A stretch of 64,000 nucleotides of DNA, taken from NCBI RefSeq assembly GCF_003860345.1, contig NZ_CP034179.1, positions 4,014,001 through 4,078,000 of the forward strand. The letters are read 5' to 3'. The notes below the pieces were generated by a model that made no database searches, was not told the origin of the DNA, and saw nothing but the letters and a program-made list of their open reading frames with translations. Source of the DNA: Caenibius tardaugens NBRC 16725. Its GTDB lineage: Bacteria; Pseudomonadota; Alphaproteobacteria; Sphingomonadales; Sphingomonadaceae. This document shows, one piece after another, positions 1-7,488 of the stretch. The position numbers and the translations under genes were made by a program. The first letter of the stretch is position 1; each line of letters opens with the position of its first letter.

Positions 1-444
1 CTTGCTCACACCCAGGAGATGTCCGTTGCAATAGTAGTAGCCATCTCCCTCGCCGCCAGGAACGCCCGGCGTCATTGAGGGCTTCTCGATCATGGCGAGC
101 CGATCGCCGGGCATGCACAGTGCATATTTGGTGACGGGCACCGGGCTCGGGCCGGCCAGCGGGTGCGAGAGCATGAACGAGACGAGATCGCCCTTGTGGA
201 TCACCCCCGGCGCTGCGCGCACCGCCCATGCGGAGATCGACGGGCTCATCACCCAGGTCACCTGCGGGATCGCCCACCAGGTGAGGTAACCGATCGGCAG
301 CACGATGCACCAGGCCCTCAAAAGTTGCTCGGGCCGTGGCGGCTGTCCGAGACCGGCGCTGCCGAGCGCGACAGCGGCGCGCAAGGGGAGCAGCTTGATC
401 CGGGGCCACAGCGCCTTAGCGGCTTTCCAGGCGAGACTGAGCAT
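1..444 (-). CDS. traF: TraF-type conjugative signal peptidase (S26), partial
   Basis: Partial: the C-terminus runs off the left edge. Reading from an ATG at 444 gives about 148 residues beginning MLSLAWKAAKALWP. There is a hydrophobic segment around residues 45-65 (AWCIVLPIGYLTWWAIPQV). Then come SISAWAV, which is where an S26 nucleophile Ser is expected, GVIHKGDLVSF, and VTKYALCMPGD, which matches the box carrying the general-base Lys. These fit the S26 peptidases of F-type/Trh transfer systems, which process the pilin or other exported Tra proteins at the inner membrane. A strong GGAGGAGG lies just upstream, and the start overlaps the end of trbC by 29 bases. The family call is good; the exact substrate is not known. 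Confidence 0.8.
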   Translation of the reverse strand, partial: MLSLAWKAAKALWPRIKLLPLRAAVALGSAGLGQPPRPEQLLRAWCIVLPIGYLTWWAIPQVTWVMSPSISAWAVRAAPGVIHKGDLVSFMLSHPLAGPSPVPVTKYALCMPGDRLAMIEKPSMTPGVPGGEGDGYYYCNGHLLGVSK

Positions 445-1357
445 CGCGGACCTCCTCCTTGCCGCCGAGGCGGGCATATTCTTCGAGCATTCCCGACAGC
501 GCGGCGTCGCCATAGACGATTCTACCGGCCAATTTGGGGAGCGTAGCGGGGGCGGACGCATCCTCGCCGCGCTCGCAATAGGGCTGGGTTGGATCGCCCG
601 GGATCATGGCGAGCGCGGGAACCTGGGCAATGCCGTGCTGTCGAAAGACGATCGGATCGACGATGAGCTGGACATCGCGCATCGCGCAGGCCGGACCTTC
701 GCAGCCGGGATCGAGCCGGAGAATCTCGGCCGAGAGCCTGGCCATCGGCGCGACATGGGTGAGACCGCCCGGCATTCCGCGGAACGCCATCACGCCGCGC
801 GCCTTTTCGAGCTGGAGCGCATAGGCACGCAGCGTCGTGATCGGCATCGAGGAGGATACGAACAGCACCGGTACCCAATTGTCCGCCGGCTTGGGCGCGG
901 CCGCCCGCGCGAGTGCCGCCATATCGGGAGCCTCCAGCCCGAGCGCCTGGTTAAGCCGCCGCGCCATGGCATCGCGCTGGGCGGCGAAAGCCGCCTTGCC
1001 GGCATCGAGCGCAGAGCGCGCCCGCGCATCCATCGCCGGCGACGGCGTGTGGGCGTGCATGGCCTCGAACGCGCGGCGCCGGACCGGCTCGGGGATTGCC
1101 GGTAGCGCCGCAGGGCCGGATACGGTGGCATGTTCCTTCTGTGCGGCCACGGCTTGGCGCAGGCGTTCGAGCGCGCCATCGCCTTCCTGCTGGACCTTCT
1201 CGCGCGCATTGGCCGACGGATTCTGGCTCGGTGTCTGGTTCGACGCCTGGCTCGGCTCCTGCGCCAGTGCTGGAGCCTGCATCGCGGACAGCGAGGCGAT
1301 AATCAGCCCCAGGGCCAACGCCCCGCGCCGGACGGCCAAGTGGGATGGCGTGCGCAT
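416..1357 (-). CDS. trbC: F-type pilus assembly protein TrbC
   Basis: 313 residues. The N-terminus has a signal peptide (hydrophobic run ALALGLIIASLSAM, cleavage near ALAQ), then a Gln/Ser/Pro-rich linker and a charged helical region. The C-terminal half carries the TrbC domain: VPVLFVSSSMPITTLRAY, then MAFRGMPGGL and QLIVDPIVFRQHGI. TrbC is a periplasmic protein needed with TraW and TraU for pilus assembly. I start at the ATG at 1357, directly behind the stop of the upstream gene; a start at 1387 would put 10 residues before the signal peptide. In plasmid F, trbC lies before traN, whereas here it follows traN. Confidence 0.85.
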   Translation of the reverse strand: MRTPSHLAVRRGALALGLIIASLSAMQAPALAQEPSQASNQTPSQNPSANAREKVQQEGDGALERLRQAVAAQKEHATVSGPAALPAIPEPVRRRAFEAMHAHTPSPAMDARARSALDAGKAAFAAQRDAMARRLNQALGLEAPDMAALARAAAPKPADNWVPVLFVSSSMPITTLRAYALQLEKARGVMAFRGMPGGLTHVAPMARLSAEILRLDPGCEGPACAMRDVQLIVDPIVFRQHGIAQVPALAMIPGDPTQPYCERGEDASAPATLPKLAGRIVYGDAALSGMLEEYARLGGKEEVRDAQSRLESR

Positions 1358-1358
1358 C

Positions 1359-2450
1359 CTATTTGCCGAGGACTTGCATATAGGCATCGATCTTGTCCTT
1401 CATATCGACCTGGATCTGGCCCTGAGTGCGCGCCTCGATGTCCGAATAATATTCGGACAGATCCATCTTCGAGAAATCGAGCGCCTGGAACTCGTCGGGC
1501 GTGAGCCCCCGGCAGTAGGGTGCCTTGGGTGTGCCCCAGCCAACGGCGTTGAAGCTCTTGAGCTGGGGCCGGCCCTGTTCCTGGATGATGCGGCCGAGCT
1601 TGGTGTTGAAGCAGCAATGGCCCTTGGCCTTCTGGAGGCAGATGCCAAGGAACTTGGCGGTGCAATAGCTGCCGACCTCGTGGCACATGCCCGAGCCGCG
1701 CAGCATGCCGGTTTCCATATCTTCCTGATCGCAGCCCTGCAGCAGCACCTCGATCATGAAGTTGATGGCAAGGCTGATCGCGATTGAGGTCGGATCGATC
1801 CCGGCGATGATCGCGTGGGCGCCGGCGCTCGCCGCCTCGCTGGCGGTCGCCCCGGCTTTGAATGCGACATAGGCCGCCTTCATGCCGCTGAGCACGCCCT
1901 TGGCGACCGCGATCTTGGTGCCGATCGAGCCGATCGACGAGCCCATGCCGTCCTTGACGATCTTGCCCTTGTCCTTGCAGCAATTGCTGAAGGTGGTGAA
2001 CAGGCCCGGGGGACGGCAACGCATCGCGCGGCCTGAAAATATCTCGATGTTCGCGGTGCAATTGCCGTTGGCATCGACTGCGCCGTCGGCGGGCACCCCG
2101 GGATCATTGAGCGGTGGTTCCTCGACGATCGGGGTGGCGGCGGTATCCTGGCAGGCATTGGGCGAACAGGTCGGCGCTCCGCCGCTGGCCGGCGCCGCGC
2201 AAGGATATTGGGCCCCAAGCGGGCAGGCATAGACGCCGGGGGCGTTGACCGTGCAGAGGGCCGCCTGGAGCGGGCACTGGACGCTGCCGTTCTGCATGGG
2301 GAGGCAGGTCGCGGTTTCACCGGGATCGCTGGCGTCGCCATTGCCGTTGAGATCGGCCGCGCACATCTGCGCGGCGAAGGCCGGGGCGGGGATGGTGGCA
2401 AGCGGTGCGGCGCCGAGCAGCAGCGCGAAGAGGAGGGATGGCCGCTTCAT
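1359..2450 (-). CDS. traN: TraN C-terminal polypeptide (mating-pair stabilisation)
   Basis: 363 residues with its own signal peptide (LLFALLLGAAPLA, cleavage near AFAA) and a Cys-rich mature part. The last 110 residues carry the TraN C-terminal signature: GHCCFNTKLGRIIQEQG, then YCRGLTPDEFQALDFSKMDL. A hydrophobic stretch lies near residues 185-240 (SAGAHAIIAGIDPTSIAI, then ISLAINFMIEVLL). TraN is an outer-membrane protein that stabilises donor-recipient contact. In most F-type systems this signature ends a single long TraN; here it is a separate exported protein whose ATG overlaps the stop of the upstream TraN-like ORF (ATGA). The family call is firm. That the two parts act as one unit is inference. 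Confidence 0.8.
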   Translation of the reverse strand: MKRPSLLFALLLGAAPLATIPAPAFAAQMCAADLNGNGDASDPGETATCLPMQNGSVQCPLQAALCTVNAPGVYACPLGAQYPCAAPASGGAPTCSPNACQDTAATPIVEEPPLNDPGVPADGAVDANGNCTANIEIFSGRAMRCRPPGLFTTFSNCCKDKGKIVKDGMGSSIGSIGTKIAVAKGVLSGMKAAYVAFKAGATASEAASAGAHAIIAGIDPTSIAISLAINFMIEVLLQGCDQEDMETGMLRGSGMCHEVGSYCTAKFLGICLQKAKGHCCFNTKLGRIIQEQGRPQLKSFNAVGWGTPKAPYCRGLTPDEFQALDFSKMDLSEYYSDIEARTQGQIQVDMKDKIDAYMQVLGK

Positions 2451-4441
2451 GGCCTATTGCTCGTGCAGGTCATGTCGGCGCCGCCAAGACGCACCGTCTG
2501 CATCATCACCACGGCTTCCGGAAAATCGTCGAGACAGCCGCAGGCGCTGACCACTTCCTCGCCCGGCCCCGCCGGGCAGACATTGGCCGCGTCGCAGACA
2601 TGGTAGAAGGTGTCGAAGCCGGTGGGGTTGTTCTGCTGGCTGGCGACCACGCCGGCCGGCGTCGCGGCACTATTGGCCTTGGGCGCGCGGGTCTTGCAGA
2701 CGGCCTCGCAGGCCGCCACCGGCGCCTGGGCGGGAAGCGAAAAGGCACGGGTCGAGGTCGTGACAGTGCCATCGCTCGCCTTGGTCCGGTCGGCGAGCAG
2801 CGTCTCGGTCGAATGATCGATGATATAGGCCCCGCGGCTCAAATCCGGCTCGGGCAGGCCCGCTCTGTCGGTCGTGCAGGCATAGGTGCGGTCGCGCTCG
2901 AAGAAGGGGCGGGTCAGCGAAAGCGTACAGCTGGCATTGCCGAACAGGCGGGTCTGGGGCAGGGGTTTGAGGCCGGTCGCGACGCCGCCCCGGAAGGTTG
3001 CGACGCCATCGACCTGTTCCTCGGAGAGATGGCATTTGGGATCGGCAGCATAGCCTGAGCACAGGTCGACGAGCTGTTCGGTGGTGGTGCAGCTGGTGTC
3101 GACCTCGGCATGGACCTGCGCGAAGGCTTCTCCATGGTCCCCGACTGCGACATGCAGCCAGATCTCGTGGTCGCCCTTGGTGAGCCAGGGCTTGAGGTCG
3201 ATGTTGGGCCAGAAATAGTTGGTGCGGCCGGTTTCACAGCGCCCGGGCGGATAGCCGGGTCCGGTCCAGGCCCCCGGGCCATAGGCGACCAGCGTGCCGT
3301 CGATGCGGAGCTGCCCCCAGTCGTCGGTAAAGAACATCGGCAGGGTGGCTGATATGATCCGGTCGGGCTCCTCGACATGGAGCGTCATCCGAAAATCGAA
3401 GAACCCGCAGCCGCCGCCGTAGAGTGTATTGTCGTTGGGCGAACCCATCAGAAAATCGATGCCGGTGTAGGGATCGCTGACGAATGGATCACCGCTGAAT
3501 GGGTCCCAGCCGACTGGATACCCGCCCGGCGGCGTGACGTTGGTCGCGTAGCCGCCCGACGTGCGCGCGATGATGTCATCTGCCTGGAATTGCTTGAGCG
3601 TCACCTCGCGGGTGATCGTGCAGGCGCGCAGCTGCTGCGCCTTGCCGGCCCCGGCGGACGATTGGCTGAGAGCCTGGAAAACCGGATTGGTCGAGGACAG
3701 GGCAAAGGCATCGCCCTGGATCGCCGCCGGATTGGCGCGATAGGTGGTCTGACCGATCGCGGGATTGCCGGTGCAGGCCGTGGTCTGCGCGCCGACATAG
3801 TCGATGATGGGTCCGTTGATCTTCGCTTCGGCGACGCCGATCCGGGGATCGGCGGTGGTGAGCGCGCCGACCATGCCGCCGCCCAGATCCTTGAGCACCG
3901 AGGCGAGGTTGGCGAAGACCAGATTGGCGCCGCAGCTGTTGTTGACGCAGTAGCATGCCGAGAGTTGGGGCATATCGACCTCGGTCAGCTTGAGGTTCTT
4001 GTCGGCGTCGAGATCCCAGCGGAACGAATGGCACTGGTTCCAGCTGCCCGGCGCACAGGAGATCACGCCATTGGCGCAGATGCCCGACACGGGAACCGGG
4101 AGCGTTGTCACGCTGTCGAAACTGCCGTTCATGTCCTTGTCGCGGCTGATGCGGACCATGCCGATGTCGCCGGTGCCATTGGGCTGGATCAGCACTTCCA
4201 AGAGGTTTGCCGTCTTCTGGCAGGCGAGCGTCGGGGTGAAGCTCTTGGTTCCATCGACGGTCGTGACCGGCTGACCGCTCATCCCGGGTGTCACATAGTT
4301 CTTGAGCAGCGTGTCGCTGTCGCTGGTCTTGGTGCGTGAAGCCTGGGCGGCGGCGCGGGCGCGATCCTCCACGGTCTGCGCATGCAGGATCGCGGGCAGC
4401 AGCAGCGCGGCGCCGGCGAGCATGATGCCAGCCCCCCTCAT
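2447..4441 (-). CDS. traN: TraN N-terminal/large polypeptide
   Basis: 664 residues with a clear signal peptide (MLAGAALLLPAILHAQ) and many Cys residues (about 30), as in TraN. Visible parts are an N-terminal region ending in CQKTANLLEVLIQ, a Cys cluster (LSACYCVNNSCGAN), and a central beta-rich stretch with MFFTDDWGQLRIDGTLVAY, DHEIWLHVAVGDHGEAFAQV and PYTGIDF, suggestive of a PA14/lectin-like fold. It lacks the usual TraN C-terminal signature, which is on the next gene (ATGA overlap at 2447-2450). Together the two sum to about 1,027 residues, in the range of the long TraN of SXT/R27-type systems. The split therefore looks like a stable gene division and not a disrupted gene, since both parts are exported. 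Confidence 0.75.
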   Translation of the reverse strand: MRGAGIMLAGAALLLPAILHAQTVEDRARAAAQASRTKTSDSDTLLKNYVTPGMSGQPVTTVDGTKSFTPTLACQKTANLLEVLIQPNGTGDIGMVRISRDKDMNGSFDSVTTLPVPVSGICANGVISCAPGSWNQCHSFRWDLDADKNLKLTEVDMPQLSACYCVNNSCGANLVFANLASVLKDLGGGMVGALTTADPRIGVAEAKINGPIIDYVGAQTTACTGNPAIGQTTYRANPAAIQGDAFALSSTNPVFQALSQSSAGAGKAQQLRACTITREVTLKQFQADDIIARTSGGYATNVTPPGGYPVGWDPFSGDPFVSDPYTGIDFLMGSPNDNTLYGGGCGFFDFRMTLHVEEPDRIISATLPMFFTDDWGQLRIDGTLVAYGPGAWTGPGYPPGRCETGRTNYFWPNIDLKPWLTKGDHEIWLHVAVGDHGEAFAQVHAEVDTSCTTTEQLVDLCSGYAADPKCHLSEEQVDGVATFRGGVATGLKPLPQTRLFGNASCTLSLTRPFFERDRTYACTTDRAGLPEPDLSRGAYIIDHSTETLLADRTKASDGTVTTSTRAFSLPAQAPVAACEAVCKTRAPKANSAATPAGVVASQQNNPTGFDTFYHVCDAANVCPAGPGEEVVSACGCLDDFPEAVVMMQTVRLGGADMTCTSNRP

Positions 4442-4776
4442 GACAGTGCCCTCAGGGGCGCGTGAAGGCGCGATCCCTTGCGCAGACGGAAGAGATGGCC
4501 CAGCTTCAGGTCCCGACCATCGGACAGGATCAGGCGGAACACCGCTTGCCCTTCAAAGGTGGTCAGTACGGCTACCGCGCTGCGATGCGCGAGGGGGAGG
4601 GGCGACGCGCAGCCCGCAACCGCAATAGCCGCACTGACCGGGTTGGGAGCGACGCCGCTGGGGGCCTGCGGCGTCGCTCCCGCCTCGCGCATGTCCCGGC
4701 AGCCTTGCTGGCTGTGGCGGGCAGACCGCGGCGAACCCGGGGCTCGCGCGAGGGGTGGGGTGGGTGAGCCGCTCAC
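4438..4776 (-). CDS. small uncharacterised tra-operon protein
   Basis: 112 residues if started at the GTG at 4776, which overlaps the traU stop as GTGA (the same arrangement as traV/traC) with GGAG about 9 bases upstream; 84 residues if started at the ATG at 4692. It ends with an ATGA overlap into the TraN ORF, so it fills the traU-traN gap with coupling at both ends. The C-terminal third (TFEGQAVFRLILSDGRDL, then KLGHLFRLRKGSRLH) looks like a folded beta-strand domain, while the first half is Pro/Ser/Arg-rich. It contains a 13-bp perfect inverted repeat. I recognise no family. The position is where trbC lies in plasmid F, but it shows no TrbC features. Confidence 0.5.
   Translation of the reverse strand: MSGSPTPPLARAPGSPRSARHSQQGCRDMREAGATPQAPSGVAPNPVSAAIAVAGCASPLPLAHRSAVAVLTTFEGQAVFRLILSDGRDLKLGHLFRLRKGSRLHAPLRALS
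4645..4681. repeat. perfect 13-bp inverted repeat (hairpin) between traU and traN
   Basis: GGGAGCGACGCCG (4645-4657) is followed by an 11-base spacer and its exact reverse complement CGGCGTCGCTCCC (4669-4681). The stem is very stable and has no T-run on either side, so it is not a typical intrinsic terminator. It lies inside the small ORF between traU and traN, where it could pause ribosomes or RNA polymerase, or stabilise one side of a processed tra mRNA. Confidence 0.8.
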
Positions 4777-5789
4777 GGCGCGGAAACTCCGGCGCAGCAG
4801 ATCACCTTTTCGAAGAGCATGAACTGGGCATTGTCCTTGCCCGGGGCGTGTTTGGCGCTCGACCACAGCGCGCCGGGGCGCCCGATATTGACGCAGGAGC
4901 CGCCCTTGACCGGTTCCATCAACTGGAGCTTGTAGCGCGACTTGGTCCAGATCGGCTGCGGGATGAAAGAACAGCCGTCGGACGACGAGATGGTGAGCGC
5001 ACCCAAGCGCCCCATCATGAAGGTGCCGCGCGCGGCGAGCCCGGCCCAGGCCTCGACCGAATCGTCGAAATGGATGTCGCCGGCGACCGGATAGGTCGCA
5101 CCCCACGAGCCCATGCACCAGAACAAGGGATCGATGACCTTGCCCGCGGCAGCCGCCGCACTGTCGGCCATGCAAGCAAGGCCGGCGGCGGGATTGCCGA
5201 ACAATATGCCCTCGGGCTGGATGATCGCGCCCAATGTGCCCGACTGCCAGGTCGGCAGTACCTCGGTGATCAGCGCGACATCGAAGCCGTCGTCCTGAAG
5301 ACAGGGCAGATCGGTGAACATGTCGAGCATCGCCCAGACCGGCGAGATGTAATAATGCATCTGCGCGAACATCTTGCGGGTGTTGGTTCCGTCGGAGATC
5401 GAGCTTTGACTGCCCTGCAGCTTGCCGTGCGTGGGCAGGACATCGACGCCCAGCGCCATCATGCAGCCGGGCTCGGTCACGACGTCGACCATGCGGTTGG
5501 GCGACCAGAACGACACCTTGACCCCGAACCAGAAGGTCGCACCCTTGCGGCAGGCACACAGGGGCTTGGACGAGGACTGCGCGTCCAATGCCTTGCCGAG
5601 CTTGTCGAACGTGCCGATGCGCACCCCGCCGATGGTGATCGGGAAGATGCAGGTCCAGCGCACCTTGGTGATCGGGTTGAACACCGTTCCGGTCGGGCAG
5701 GACGAGGCATGGGCGGGGGCCGTGAATGCGAGACCGCCGAGCAGCACAGCGGCCGCGATCGCCCGGGCTTTGGAGAATAACCGGGTCAT
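4773..5789 (-). CDS. traU: conjugal transfer protein TraU
   Basis: 338 residues, the normal size for TraU. The signal peptide (AIAAAVLLGGLAFTAPAHA) is followed by a Cys-rich mature protein with the family landmarks CPTGTVFNPITKVRW, SFWSPNRMVDVV, EPGCMM, DPLFWCMGSWG and KGGSCVNIG. TraU is a periplasmic protein that acts mainly in DNA transfer, with some role in pilus assembly, together with TraW and TrbC. Its many Cys residues make it a likely client of the DsbC-like isomerase encoded at 14.5-15.3 kb. The ATG overlaps the traW stop by four bases. Confidence 0.92.
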   Translation of the reverse strand: MTRLFSKARAIAAAVLLGGLAFTAPAHASSCPTGTVFNPITKVRWTCIFPITIGGVRIGTFDKLGKALDAQSSSKPLCACRKGATFWFGVKVSFWSPNRMVDVVTEPGCMMALGVDVLPTHGKLQGSQSSISDGTNTRKMFAQMHYYISPVWAMLDMFTDLPCLQDDGFDVALITEVLPTWQSGTLGAIIQPEGILFGNPAAGLACMADSAAAAAGKVIDPLFWCMGSWGATYPVAGDIHFDDSVEAWAGLAARGTFMMGRLGALTISSSDGCSFIPQPIWTKSRYKLQLMEPVKGGSCVNIGRPGALWSSAKHAPGKDNAQFMLFEKVICCAGVSAP

Positions 5790-6541
5790 TGGCCTTGCCC
5801 CCGACGTGATGTTGCCGATGCCCTCGGCGTGACCGGCGATGCCCCCGTCGCGCCGCGTGTGAGCGGGCGGTCGAGCCGCACTTCGGTCAGTTCGAGCTTT
5901 TGGCCGACCTGCTCGACGATCACCGGCGCCACCGTCAGGCCGAGCCGCTCCTTGACCCTGGCTTCGAGGATGAAGAGCGCCCGCCCGCTGCGTTCCGAGA
6001 GGGTGAGCGGATCAGCACCATGCCCGGTATCCGCCGTCAGCAGGATGAAATCTGTTGGCTTTGCCTGGGCAAGCGCCCATGCCAGATCGCGCGGATGGAC
6101 CACCACCAGGCGCTGCGGCAGCGTCACATAGGCGAGCGGATTGAAGGTGTAGCCCTTGGGGTAGAGCAAGGTGCCGTCGGGCAGGCGGATTTCGCTTTCG
6201 AGCGTGTAGAAGGGCACGACGCTGCGCCGCAGGGTATGAACGGCGACGCCGAGCGGCGCGGCCTTCATCGCCGACCAGGTCGAACGCGGCCCGAATTTGC
6301 CGGACATATCGGCGGGCAGGGTCCTCACCTTGGCCTCGATCTCGGCCATGGCGTCGGGCTCGACGATCGGCCAGACACGCCCGATCGTCGAGGTCTGTGC
6401 ATGGGCGCTCGTCGCAACCACGATCGACGCCAGCAGGAGCAACGCGATCGTTGCCGACTGGAACCTGACCACGCCCCAGCCTTGCTGCGGTTCGTTCGGC
6501 CCCGAAGGCAGCGGGTCAATAGGCAGAGGGTCAACGGCCAT
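5786..6541 (-). CDS. traW: conjugal transfer protein TraW
   Basis: 251 residues from the ATG at 6541. The N-terminus is unusual: about 25 polar, Pro-rich residues (MAVDPLPIDPLPSGPNEPQ) before a signal-like hydrophobic segment (SATIALLLLASIVVATSAHAQ). The mature part has TraW landmarks: STIGRVWPIVEPDAMAEIE, FYTLESEIRLPDGTLLYPKG, FNPLAYVTLPQRLVV and FILLTADTGHGADPL. The DLAWALAQA and LTADTG positions fit the rhodanese-like fold suggested for TraW C-termini. It is a periplasmic partner of TrbC in pilus assembly. The start lies 11 bases inside the preceding small gene; a later in-frame start before the hydrophobic run is possible. Confidence 0.88.
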   Translation of the reverse strand: MAVDPLPIDPLPSGPNEPQQGWGVVRFQSATIALLLLASIVVATSAHAQTSTIGRVWPIVEPDAMAEIEAKVRTLPADMSGKFGPRSTWSAMKAAPLGVAVHTLRRSVVPFYTLESEIRLPDGTLLYPKGYTFNPLAYVTLPQRLVVVHPRDLAWALAQAKPTDFILLTADTGHGADPLTLSERSGRALFILEARVKERLGLTVAPVIVEQVGQKLELTEVRLDRPLTRGATGASPVTPRASATSRRGQGQ

Positions 6542-6770
6542 GACGACGCCTCCACCAGGTCGGGCGATCGTCCTCAGAAATCCCATGGATCGCGGCGCAC
6601 AGTGCTCCCAGCGCCAGGGCGAACACCAGCGCCACCAGCACGCGCAGCGCCACAGCGAGATGCGGCGCCGACCACAGAACCAGCGCGGCCTGGATCAGCA
6701 GCAGGACATGCGTGCCGACCATCAGACGGATCGCCGAGGGTCCGGGCGCGGCGGAGAGCAGGCCCCTCAT
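6531..6770 (-). CDS. small tra-operon membrane protein (79 aa)
   Basis: 79 residues from an ATG at 6770 that overlaps the upstream stop (ATGA); a GTG at 6782 is the alternative. It has two predicted membrane segments (GTHVLLLIQAALVLW and LVALVFALALGALCAA) and a very basic tail (RPTWWRRRHGR). I see no known domain. It is the last of three consecutive small membrane proteins between traC and traW, the interval where plasmid F carries trbI. An accessory role in the inner-membrane part of the secretion channel is inference from position only. Confidence 0.6.
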   Translation of the reverse strand: MRGLLSAAPGPSAIRLMVGTHVLLLIQAALVLWSAPHLAVALRVLVALVFALALGALCAAIHGISEDDRPTWWRRRHGR

Positions 6771-7162
6771 CACCAGCTCCACGCCAGGAGCTTGGCGAGC
6801 AAGGGGTCGAACCGCGGCATGGCCAAGGCAAAGAGGTTGCCGGCGAGCAGAACGGTGAGCGTGATCGCCGCCATCGACACCGGCACGGCATCGAATATCC
6901 CTGCGAGGACGAGGAGCATGGCGAGCGTCGCGTCGAGCGCGAGACCGGCGATCAGCCAGACGTGCCGCCGATCCGCCGCCAGCCGTTCGTAGCGCAGATG
7001 GACCTCTTTCCAGACCACCTCGACCTCGAGCGCGTCGAGCTCGCTCACCATCTCGTCGTGACGGCGCAGCAGGAAATCGTGCAGGCTCTCGTCTGCCAGC
7101 CGTTCGATCGGGTCCCGGTACAGGGGCCTCGCGTGCCCCTTCAGCGGCGAGGGCGCGCTCAT
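6770..7162 (-). CDS. small tra-operon membrane protein (130 aa)
   Basis: 130 residues. The first half is soluble and charged, with a probable helical/coiled region (DFLLRRHDEMVSELDALEVE). The second half has two hydrophobic segments (VWLIAGLALDATLAMLLVLAG and MAAITLTVLLAGNLFALAM). The ATG overlaps the previous stop (7159-7162). Length is close to TrbI (about 128 residues in F), but TrbI has a single N-terminal membrane segment, so this topology differs. I do not recognise a family. Confidence 0.6.
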   Translation of the reverse strand: MSAPSPLKGHARPLYRDPIERLADESLHDFLLRRHDEMVSELDALEVEVVWKEVHLRYERLAADRRHVWLIAGLALDATLAMLLVLAGIFDAVPVSMAAITLTVLLAGNLFALAMPRFDPLLAKLLAWSW

Positions 7163-7488
7163 TGGCTCCTCCAGCGGCGATAGCGCGACACCAGGTGGCC
7201 GGTCAGCCCCGAGAGTGCGATCAGCAGGAGCCCGCTCGCGAGGCAGGCGGCACCCACGACCGCGGCGCTACGGCACACCATCGCGGTCGGCTGTCCGAGC
7301 GCGAGGCCGGCGGCGAGCACCAGTCCCGCCATCATCGCGGTTTCGATGAGGATCAGGCGAAAGCGCCAGCGCATCGCGGCGGCCTCGGCACGGATCGCGA
7401 CCCGCGCTTCGATCATCCGCTCCTGTTCGGCATTCTTGCCGAATTCGAGCGGGAGCTGGTGGATTTGGGAATTGCGTCTGAGCATCAT
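7159..7488 (-). CDS. small tra-operon membrane protein (109 aa)
   Basis: 109 residues starting with two consecutive ATGs (7488, 7485) across the traC stop. An N-terminal soluble stretch of about 40 residues (QIHQLPLEFGKNAEQERMIE) is followed by two hydrophobic segments (ILIETAMMAGLVLAAGLAL and AACLASGLLLIALSGLTG) and a basic tail. It is first of the three small membrane genes behind traC. No domain is recognised. A TrbI-like role is possible by position but is not shown by sequence. Confidence 0.6.
   Translation of the reverse strand: MMLRRNSQIHQLPLEFGKNAEQERMIEARVAIRAEAAAMRWRFRLILIETAMMAGLVLAAGLALGQPTAMVCRSAAVVGAACLASGLLLIALSGLTGHLVSRYRRWRSQ

Noticed and set aside
2447-2450. The TraN split as a frameshift or sequencing error
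   Set aside because: The downstream part has its own full signal peptide and an ATGA overlap like other junctions of the operon, so it is a real gene start.
4645-4681. Intrinsic terminator after traU
   Set aside because: The stem is perfect but lies inside an ORF and lacks a T-run on either strand.
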